Below are positions 4,979 through 9,571 of a stretch of 9,571 nucleotides of DNA, in pieces. The notes beneath the pieces were generated by a model that saw only the letters and a list, made by a program, of their open reading frames with translations, made no database searches and had not been told where the DNA came from. Made by a program: the position numbers and the translations under genes. Numbering within the stretch: the first letter of the stretch is position 1; each line of letters starts with the position of its first letter. Origin of the DNA: Solirubrobacteraceae bacterium (GTDB lineage: Bacteria > Actinomycetota > Thermoleophilia > Solirubrobacterales > Solirubrobacteraceae); assembly GCA_030447005.1 (NCBI GenBank), contig JAUJME010000017.1:1-9571 (forward strand), given 5' to 3'.

Positions 4979-4996
4979 GTTCGCACGGTAGCGAAC
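4979..4996 (-). promoter_or_regulatory. Candidate -10 (TACCGT) enclosed by a perfect 6-bp inverted repeat
   Basis: GTTCGC-TACCGT-GCGAAC: the arms (4979-4984 and 4991-4996) are perfectly complementary, and the six bases between them are a TANNNT hexamer on the minus strand (4990-4985). Read as the promoter of the riboswitch-RlpA transcript, initiation would fall near 4978, about 33 nt before the aptamer. The enclosing repeat looks like a repressor operator, but it could be a simple hairpin. Confidence 0.4.
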
Positions 4997-5007
4997 GGAA
5001 ACCAGGG

Positions 5008-5029
5008 CACTGTGTCCCCGGTCACAGTG
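5008..5029 (-). promoter_or_regulatory. CRP/FNR-family operator-like 22-bp palindrome
   Basis: Perfect arms CACTGTG (5008-5014) and CACAGTG (5023-5029) separated by 8 nt. In CRP terms it reads TGTGT-N6-TCACA, one base off TGTGA-N6-TCACA, within the standard 22-bp site length. Its centre (5018.5) is about 41 bp upstream of the start predicted from TACCGT at 4985-4990, a class II CRP distance. It begins 1 bp past the sigma-factor stop codon, so a terminator hairpin is the alternative; however, no T-tract follows. Confidence 0.45.
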
Positions 5030-5030
5030 A

Positions 5031-5591
5031 CTAGGCCGCGAGCGCCAACTCCGGGTCGGCGTCGAAGAGCGAGCCGCACTCCTCGCGGAGCTTGGCCAGG
5101 CCGAGGCGGATGCGGCTCTTGGCGGTCCCGAGCGGGACGCTCGAGCGCTTGGCGATCTGGTCGGCGGTCAGGCCGCCCCAGTAGGCGAGCACGAGCGCCT
5201 CGCGCTGCGCGGCGGGCAGGCGGCGCAGGGCGTCGCGCACCGCGGCGCGGTCGGCGCCGCGCTCCACCGCGTCGTCCGGGCGCTCGTCCGGGCGCTCCTC
5301 GGCGCCGGCCACGACCAGCTTGAGCCGGTCGCTCGCCCTCCCCGCCGCCTGCCCTTCCCGCCACAGGTCGAGGGCGCGGGAGCGGGCCATGAGGCGCAGG
5401 TAGGAGCCGATCTCGCCGCGGCGCTCGTCGAACGCCTGCGGCCGGCGCCACACGCGGAGGAAGACGTCCTGCACCACATCCTGGGCCTGGGCCGCGTTGC
5501 CCGTGATGCGGAAGGCGGCCGCGTAGACCCCGCGGGACTGCGCGTCATAGACCTGCTGAAAGACCTGGGGATCACTGAGGTCGAGGGCCAT
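5031..5591 (-). CDS. ECF-type RNA polymerase sigma factor
   Basis: A 186-residue sigma-70 family protein of ECF size. Sigma region 2 spans about 14-80 (VYDAQSRGVYAAAFRITG, QDVVQDVFLRVWRRPQAFD, SYLRLMARSRALDLWRE). After a charged linker, sigma region 4 spans 117-170 (ALRRLPAAQREALVLAYWGG, LTADQIAKRSSVPLGTAKSRI), with the helix-turn-helix that reads the -35. There is no region 3 and no C-terminal extension. No anti-sigma factor gene adjoins it, unlike SigK/RskA-type pairs, which it otherwise resembles in region 4. The start at 5591 is chosen because AAAGGTG lies 8 nt upstream and the family-like sequence starts there; ATGs at 5618 and 5645 would add residues without homology features. It is divergent from the lipid/NAD operon across a 118-bp region containing a palindromic operator. 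Whether it drives either neighbour is unknown. Confidence 0.93.
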   Translation of the reverse strand: MALDLSDPQVFQQVYDAQSRGVYAAAFRITGNAAQAQDVVQDVFLRVWRRPQAFDERRGEIGSYLRLMARSRALDLWREGQAAGRASDRLKLVVAGAEERPDERPDDAVERGADRAAVRDALRRLPAAQREALVLAYWGGLTADQIAKRSSVPLGTAKSRIRLGLAKLREECGSLFDADPELALAA

Positions 5592-5637
5592 CTTCCTGCA
5601 CCTTTCCGGTTGGCACGCCATGGGGCGCTGTCGAACG

Positions 5638-5673
5638 TTGCACAAACCTTATACATGTTGTGCAAGCTTTGCA
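5638..5673. promoter_or_regulatory. Operator-like cluster of TTGCA/TGCAA half-sites
   Basis: TTGCACAA (5638-5645) and TTGTGCAA (5658-5665) form a perfect 8-bp inverted repeat with a 12-bp spacer. A second palindrome TGCAA-GCT-TTGCA (5661-5673) shares the middle half-site, giving three half-sites in 36 bp of otherwise GC-rich DNA. They surround the candidate -10 of the sigma gene, which fits a repressor or autoregulator of this divergent region. The regulator is not identifiable from the site. Confidence 0.5.
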
Positions 5674-5675
5674 AA
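5648..5675 (-). promoter_or_regulatory. Candidate sigma-70-type promoter of the ECF sigma gene
   Basis: The minus strand has TTTGCA (5675-5670), a 16-bp spacer, then TATAAG (5653-5648), which is 5 of 6 against TATAAT. Transcription would start near 5640, giving a leader of about 50 nt with a usable SD. This is the most AT-rich stretch in the window. Both elements lie within the half-site cluster. Confidence 0.4.
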
Positions 5676-5709
5676 CCCTCGTTGAACCCCCGATGATGCG
5701 CGGCGACCC

Positions 5710-7158
5710 ATGGCCAATCCCGACCGCCTCACCGGGCTCGACGCGACCTTCCTGCACCTCGAGGAGGGCGGCGCCCACATGCACGTCGGCTCGTGCATGG
5801 TCTTCGAGGGCCAGGCGCCCGCCTACGAGGACTTCGCCGCCCACCTCGAGGCCCGGCTGCACCTCGTGCCGCGCTACCGCCAGAAGCTCGCCTTCGTCCC
5901 GCTGGGCCAGGGGCGGCCGGTGTGGGTCGACGACCCGCACTTCAACCCCGGCTACCACATCCGCCACACCGCCCTGCCGCACCCGGCGGGGATGGAGGAG
6001 CTGCGGGCGCTCGTCGGGCGGGTCCTCTCCCAGCGCCTGGATCGCTCCAAGCCGCTGTGGGAGGTGTGGCTCGTCGACCGCGTCGCCGGGGACCGCTTCG
6101 CGCTCGTCTCGAAGACCCACCACTGCCTGGTCGACGGGATCTCGGGCGTCGACATCGCCACCGTCCTGTTCGACCTCGAGGCCGACCCGCCGGCCGGGCT
6201 GGTCCCACCGCCGGAGCGCCCGTGGATCCCGCGGCCCGAGCCGAGCCCCGCCGCCCTGCTGGCCGAGGCGGTCCTCGAGCGCGCCGGCGGGCCGCTCGAC
6301 GCGGTGCGCGACGCGGCCGGGGCGCTCGTCCGTCCGGGCGAGACGGCAAGCCGCGCGCAGGCCGTCCTGGGCGGCCTCGGCGCCGTCGCGCGGTCGGGGC
6401 TGACCGCGCCGCCGAGCCCGTACAACGTGCCGATCGGGCCGCACCGGCGCTTCGCGTGGGTGGAGGGCGACCTCTCGCGCTTCCGGGCGATCAAGACGGC
6501 CCTCGGCGGATCGGTCAACGACGTGGTGCTCACGGTCGTCACGGGCGCGCTGCGCGAGCACCTGATCTCCCGCGGGCGCAACGTCGACGCGCTCACCCTC
6601 CGCGCGATGGTCCCCGTCTCCGTCCGCGCGGAGGCCGACCGGGGCGCCCTCGGCAACCGGGTCTCGACGATGTACGCGCCGCTGCCGGTGCACGCGTCCG
6701 ACCCCGGCGAGCGCTTCCGGCTCGTGCGCGAGGCGATGGCCGGGCTCAAGGAGTCCGGCCAGGCGGTCGGGGCGGAGGTCCTCACCCGGCTGACCGGCTT
6801 CGCGCCGCCGACGGTGATGGCGCAGGCCGCCCGGCTCCAGGCGCGCCAGCGGATGTTCAACCTGACGGTGACCAACGTGCCCGGGCCGCAGTTCCCGCTC
6901 TACCTCCAGGGCCGGCGGCTCGAGCGGCTCTTCCCGCAGGTGCCGCTGGGCGGCGGCGCCGCGCTGGGGATCGCGATCATGTCCTACGACGGCACGATCA
7001 ACTTCGGGCTGCTCGGCGACTACGACGCGATGGACGACCTCGACCTCGTCGCCGCCCTGCTCGAGACGGCGATCGAGGAGCTCGCGGAGGTTGCCGGCGT
7101 CCCCGCTCCCCCCGGCTCCAACGGCCGCGTCACCGAGCCGGCCGGCCTGCGCGTCTGA
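5710..7158 (+). CDS. Wax ester synthase/acyl-CoA:diacylglycerol acyltransferase (WS/DGAT)
   Basis: A 482-residue acyltransferase of the bifunctional WS/DGAT family, which esterifies fatty alcohols or diacylglycerol with acyl-CoA to form storage wax or triacylglycerol, usually at the membrane or lipid droplet surface. The N-terminus LTGLDATFLHLE is typical. The catalytic HHxxxDG motif is HHCLVDG at 137-143, preceded by PLWEVWLVD (115-123). The second conserved block GSVNDVVL lies at 267-274, and the C-terminal DUF1298 part has MVPVSVR (300-306), LGNRVS (314-319) and NVPGP (389-393). All expected motifs are intact and length is normal. It starts a three-gene operon, with the next ATG beginning 1 bp after its stop codon. 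There is no SD at the start, and no in-frame ATG upstream. The physiological product (TAG or wax) cannot be told from sequence. Confidence 0.95.
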   Translation: MANPDRLTGLDATFLHLEEGGAHMHVGSCMVFEGQAPAYEDFAAHLEARLHLVPRYRQKLAFVPLGQGRPVWVDDPHFNPGYHIRHTALPHPAGMEELRALVGRVLSQRLDRSKPLWEVWLVDRVAGDRFALVSKTHHCLVDGISGVDIATVLFDLEADPPAGLVPPPERPWIPRPEPSPAALLAEAVLERAGGPLDAVRDAAGALVRPGETASRAQAVLGGLGAVARSGLTAPPSPYNVPIGPHRRFAWVEGDLSRFRAIKTALGGSVNDVVLTVVTGALREHLISRGRNVDALTLRAMVPVSVRAEADRGALGNRVSTMYAPLPVHASDPGERFRLVREAMAGLKESGQAVGAEVLTRLTGFAPPTVMAQAARLQARQRMFNLTVTNVPGPQFPLYLQGRRLERLFPQVPLGGGAALGIAIMSYDGTINFGLLGDYDAMDDLDLVAALLETAIEELAEVAGVPAPPGSNGRVTEPAGLRV

Positions 7159-7159
7159 G

Positions 7160-7687
7160 ATGGCACGCCTGCTCGCCGTCGTGCTCGGCGTCGTCGTGGT
7201 GGCCGCCGGCATCTACGCCCTGACCGCCGTCTTCGCCTCGCGCGACGACGCCAACGTCACCCGGACGGAGGGTCCCGGCCGGGCCGAGCCCGACCGTGGC
7301 GCCGCCCACGGCACGCCGGCCGGCCTGCGCAAGGACGGGTCGCCGCCGACGAGCGGCCCGCACCGGCCCGACCTCGTCACCCGCGACCGGCGCGTGCTCG
7401 GCGACGACCGGCTGCTGCACGCGCTCGAGCTCGGCAACGTCGTCCTCCTCTACCCGGGCAAGGAGCCGCCGGCGGAGCTCGTCCGCCTCCAGGAGGAGGT
7501 CGCGGGCCCCTTCGACGCCGAGCTGGCGGCGGCCGGCCAGACGGTGATCCTCGCCCGCGCCCCGGAGGCCGGCGGCTACCAGGCGCTCGCGTGGCGCCAC
7601 CGCCAGCGCGCCTCGGACCCCGGCGACCCGGCGCTGCGCTCCTTCGCGGAGTACTGGCTCGGGCGCGGGCTCGACGGCCAGCGCTGA
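7160..7687 (+). CDS. DUF3105-family protein with N-terminal membrane anchor
   Basis: A 175-residue protein. Residues 3-25 are one hydrophobic segment (LLAVVLGVVVVAAGIYALTAVFA), followed by a low-complexity charged linker, so the C-terminal domain should face outside the cell. Residues 62-68 read PPTSGPH and 85-98 LLHALELGNVVLLY, matching the DUF3105 blocks 'PPTSGPH' and 'LVH.LEHG.VV..Y'. In the second block the usual His of LEHG is Leu here (LELG), while the first His (87) is kept. DUF3105 has no established function that I can apply. An ATG at 7091 in the same frame would overlap the acyltransferase by 68 nt; 7160 is preferred because it starts exactly at the membrane segment. Its position 1 bp after the upstream stop implies translational coupling; nadE follows after 16 bp. 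Confidence 0.78.
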   Translation: MARLLAVVLGVVVVAAGIYALTAVFASRDDANVTRTEGPGRAEPDRGAAHGTPAGLRKDGSPPTSGPHRPDLVTRDRRVLGDDRLLHALELGNVVLLYPGKEPPAELVRLQEEVAGPFDAELAAAGQTVILARAPEAGGYQALAWRHRQRASDPGDPALRSFAEYWLGRGLDGQR

Positions 7688-7703
7688 TTGACTAGGGGAG
7701 GCC

Positions 7704-9440
7704 ATGGCCGGCCGCCTCTCCCCCATCCGCCTCGCCCTCGCGCAGGTGAACCCGCGGGTCGGCGACCTCGAGGGCAACGCCGCCAAGCTGCGCGAGCAGA
7801 TCGCCCGCGCGCGCGACGCCGGCGCCGAGCTCGTCCTCTTCCCCGAGCTGGCGGTGACGGGGTACCCGCCCGAGGACCTGCTGCTCAAGGAGCACTTCCT
7901 GCGCGCGTCGGAGGAGGCGCTGGCCTCCGTGGCCGCCGAGGCGGAGGGGATCGTCGCGTTCGTGGGGGCGCCCGAGCGCGTCGAGGACGTCTACAACGCG
8001 CTCGCGGTCTGCGCCGGCGGGCAGGTCGTCGCCCGCTACCGCAAGTCCGTGCTGCCCAACTACGGCGTCTTCGACGAGGAGCGCTACTTCCAGGCGGGCG
8101 AGGGCGGCGCGGTGCTCGAGCTCGGCGGCGTGCGGCTGGGGCTGACGGTCTGCGAGGACATGTGGACGCCGGGGCCGCCGGCCTCCGACGAGGCGCTCGC
8201 CGGCGCCTCCCTCCTGCTCAACGCGTCGGCGTCGCCCTACCACGCGGGCAAGGGCGTGCGGCGTGAGGAGATGATGGTCCAGCGCGCGCGCGACAACGTG
8301 TCCGCCATCGCGTTCTGCAACCTGGTGGGCGGCCAGGACGAGCTCGTCTTCGACGGCCACTCCCTCCTGCTCGACCACGAGGGGACCGTGCTCGCTCGCG
8401 CACCCCAGTTCGAGGAGGCGCTGCTGATCGGGACGGTCGACCCGCAGGCCGCCGTGACCGCCCGGCTGCGCGACACCCGGCTGCGGCCGCCCGTGCGCCG
8501 GGCGCTGCCCCAGGTCGCGCGGCTCGGGGCGCTCGAGCGCCCGCCCGCCCCGGCGGTCTCGGAGGTCGGGGGGCAGGTCGCGCCGCTGCTCGACGAGGTC
8601 GCCGAGGTCTACGCGGCGCTCGTGCTCGGCGTCCGCGACTACGTCGCCAAGAACGGCTTCGGCCACGCGGTGCTCGGGCTCTCGGGCGGGATCGACTCGG
8701 CGCTCGTCCTCCTCGTCGCCGTCGACGCGCTCGGCGCCGACCGGGTGACCGCGGTGGTGATGCCGTCGCGCTACTCCTCCTCGGGCACCCAGTCCGACGC
8801 CCGCACGCTGGCCGCCAACCTCGGCGCGCAGTGCCTCGACATCCCGATCGAGCCGGCGATGGACGTCTACGCGGACATGCTGTCGGAGGCCTTCGCCGGC
8901 ACGGAGCCCGGCCTGGCCGAGGAGAACCTCCAGGCCCGCATCCGCGGCAACCTGCTGATGGCGCTCTCCAACAAGTTCGGCTGGCTCGTCCTGACCACGA
9001 GCAACAAGTCGGAGAGCTCCGTCGGCTACTCGACGCTCTACGGCGACACGGCGGGCGGCTTCGCGGTGATCAAGGACGTCCCCAAGTCCCTCGTCTACCG
9101 GCTCGTCGCGCTGCGCGACGCGCGCGACGGGGGCCATCCCGTCCCGGAGTCGATCGTCACCCGGCCGCCGAGCGCGGAGCTGCGCCCGGACCAGAAGGAC
9201 TCGGACTCCCTGCCCGACTACGACACGCTCGACGCCATCCTCGCCGCCTACGTCGAGCAGGATGCCGACCGCGAGCAGCTCGAGCTCGCGGGGCTGCCGC
9301 CCGAGGCGATCGACCGCGTGTTCGCCCTCGTCGACCGCGCGGAGTACAAGCGCCGCCAGGTGCCGCCCGGGATCAAGATCACCCCGCGCGCGTTCGGCCG
9401 CGACCGGCGGATGCCGATCACGAACCTGTATCGCCCGTGA
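7704..9440 (+). CDS. nadE: Glutamine-dependent NAD+ synthetase
   Basis: A 578-residue two-domain cytoplasmic enzyme that converts deamido-NAD+ to NAD+ with ATP, taking ammonia from glutamine. The N-terminal nitrilase-type glutaminase domain (about 8-265) has the triad Glu48 (FPELAVTGYPPEDLLL), Lys114 (YRKSVLPNYGVFDE) and Cys150 (LTVCEDMW). The C-terminal synthetase domain (about 290-578) has the ATP pyrophosphatase loop SGGIDSA (327-333), PSRYSSSGT (354-362), TTSNKSE (431-437) and the C-terminal PPSAELRPDQKDSDSLPDYD block (488-507). Length and motif order are normal for the single-chain bacterial type. ATG 7704 follows a GGGGAGG SD with unusually short spacing (2 nt). It is the last gene of the operon with the acyltransferase and DUF3105 genes; the functional link to lipid synthesis is not evident from sequence. 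Confidence 0.97.
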   Translation: MAGRLSPIRLALAQVNPRVGDLEGNAAKLREQIARARDAGAELVLFPELAVTGYPPEDLLLKEHFLRASEEALASVAAEAEGIVAFVGAPERVEDVYNALAVCAGGQVVARYRKSVLPNYGVFDEERYFQAGEGGAVLELGGVRLGLTVCEDMWTPGPPASDEALAGASLLLNASASPYHAGKGVRREEMMVQRARDNVSAIAFCNLVGGQDELVFDGHSLLLDHEGTVLARAPQFEEALLIGTVDPQAAVTARLRDTRLRPPVRRALPQVARLGALERPPAPAVSEVGGQVAPLLDEVAEVYAALVLGVRDYVAKNGFGHAVLGLSGGIDSALVLLVAVDALGADRVTAVVMPSRYSSSGTQSDARTLAANLGAQCLDIPIEPAMDVYADMLSEAFAGTEPGLAEENLQARIRGNLLMALSNKFGWLVLTTSNKSESSVGYSTLYGDTAGGFAVIKDVPKSLVYRLVALRDARDGGHPVPESIVTRPPSAELRPDQKDSDSLPDYDTLDAILAAYVEQDADREQLELAGLPPEAIDRVFALVDRAEYKRRQVPPGIKITPRAFGRDRRMPITNLYRP

Positions 9441-9461
9441 GGCGTCCGGCCTCACCCTGAG

Positions 9462-9479
9462 ACGGACCGCGCCGTCCGT
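9462..9479. terminator. Possible bidirectional terminator hairpin after nadE
   Basis: ACGGAC-CGCGCC-GTCCGT is a perfect 6-bp inverted repeat 21 bp after the nadE stop and 29 bp before the stop of the converging gene. There is no T-tract on either side, so an intrinsic terminator is only a possibility based on position. Confidence 0.3.
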
Positions 9480-9508
9480 GGCGCTCTAGACCGGGCTTCG
9501 CCCTCTGC

Positions 9509-9571
9509 CTATGGCGCGTCGCGGACGGCGATCGTCATCCGGACGAGGGCGCAGAGCTTGCCGTCGTCGTC
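9509..9571 (-). CDS. C-terminal fragment of a minus-strand gene, possibly a hotdog-fold thioesterase
   Basis: The last 20 codons of a gene that enters from the right edge, ending in DGKLCALVRMTIAVRDAP and a TAG stop at 9511-9509. The alternating hydrophobic strand after a DG turn (DGKLCALVRMTIAV) resembles the final beta strand of PaaI/4HBT hotdog thioesterases ('D.DG.L.A..R.T..V'). The fragment is too short for a firm family call. Convergence on nadE and codon bias support it as genuine coding sequence. Confidence 0.45.
   Translation of the reverse strand, partial: DDDGKLCALVRMTIAVRDAP

Noticed and set aside
2331..4991. A very long plus-strand open frame across dinB, the STAS gene and the RlpA-like gene
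   Set aside because: It is antisense to two motif-complete genes, rich in Arg/Ala/Gly/Pro with no domain signature, and is the usual by-product of GC-rich codon bias.
5008..5029. The 22-bp palindrome as the intrinsic terminator of the sigma gene
   Set aside because: It lies in the right place, but no T-run follows in the direction of transcription, and its TGTGN-N6-TCACA layout fits a CRP-type operator better. It is kept as an alternative in the feature entry.
3451..5591. The STAS antagonist and the ECF sigma factor as one partner-switching system
   Set aside because: STAS antagonists act on RsbW/SpoIIAB-type kinases that control SigB/SigF-type sigmas. No such kinase is present, and the two genes are on opposite strands with an unrelated gene between them.
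5572..7212. A long minus-strand open frame opposite the acyltransferase
   Set aside because: It is antisense to the WS/DGAT gene and overlaps the sigma start; its composition is low-complexity Arg/Glu/Gly with no motif.
7692..9455. A long minus-strand open frame opposite nadE
   Set aside because: It mirrors the nadE codons. nadE has all expected catalytic motifs, while the opposite frame has none.

Overview
The window is very GC-rich DNA, with A and T scarce and third codon positions almost all G or C. It most resembles a high-GC actinobacterium. The WS/DGAT acyltransferase, DUF3105 protein, RlpA-like gene behind a ydaO riboswitch and leaderless-looking starts would fit the Thermoleophilia/Solirubrobacterales, but that placement is inference. 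No tRNA, rRNA, CRISPR array or intact transposase gene is visible. Ten complete genes and two genes cut by the window edges account for nearly all of the sequence.

Layout. At the left edge is the N-terminus of an M48-type peptidase (minus strand), divergent from a small coiled-coil protein (206-505). An alpha/beta hydrolase (513-1337, minus) is divergent from a thioredoxin-TPR protein of the CnoX/YbbN type (1366-2103). The latter converges on the translesion polymerase DinB (2268-3353, minus). A 164-bp MITE-like element, flanked by CTAG on both sides, sits exactly between the stop codons of these two genes. DinB is divergent from a single-domain STAS protein (3451-3795). This converges on an RlpA-like secreted cell-wall protein (3828-4766, minus) preceded by a clear c-di-AMP (ydaO) riboswitch. 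Upstream of that lies an ECF sigma factor (5031-5591, minus). A tight rightward operon follows: WS/DGAT acyltransferase, DUF3105 membrane-anchored protein and glutamine-dependent NAD synthetase (5710-9440). The final bases hold the C-terminus of a minus-strand gene, possibly a hotdog thioesterase.

Regulation is the most interesting part. Six genes have a TANNNT -10-like hexamer only 6-11 nt before the ATG and no Shine-Dalgarno sequence, which suggests leaderless or nearly leaderless transcription. At dinB, a LexA-box-like palindrome covers the start codon. At the RlpA-like gene, a 22-bp CRP-type palindrome, a candidate -10 enclosed by a perfect inverted repeat, the c-di-AMP riboswitch and a possible SD-sequestering hairpin follow in series. 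The sigma/WS-DGAT divergent region carries three TTGCA/TGCAA half-sites around a candidate -10.

I see no single new multi-gene defence or metabolic system. The notable observations are the layered control of the RlpA-like gene, the neutrally placed MITE, the dinB SOS box and an alpha/beta hydrolase lacking the expected catalytic histidine.
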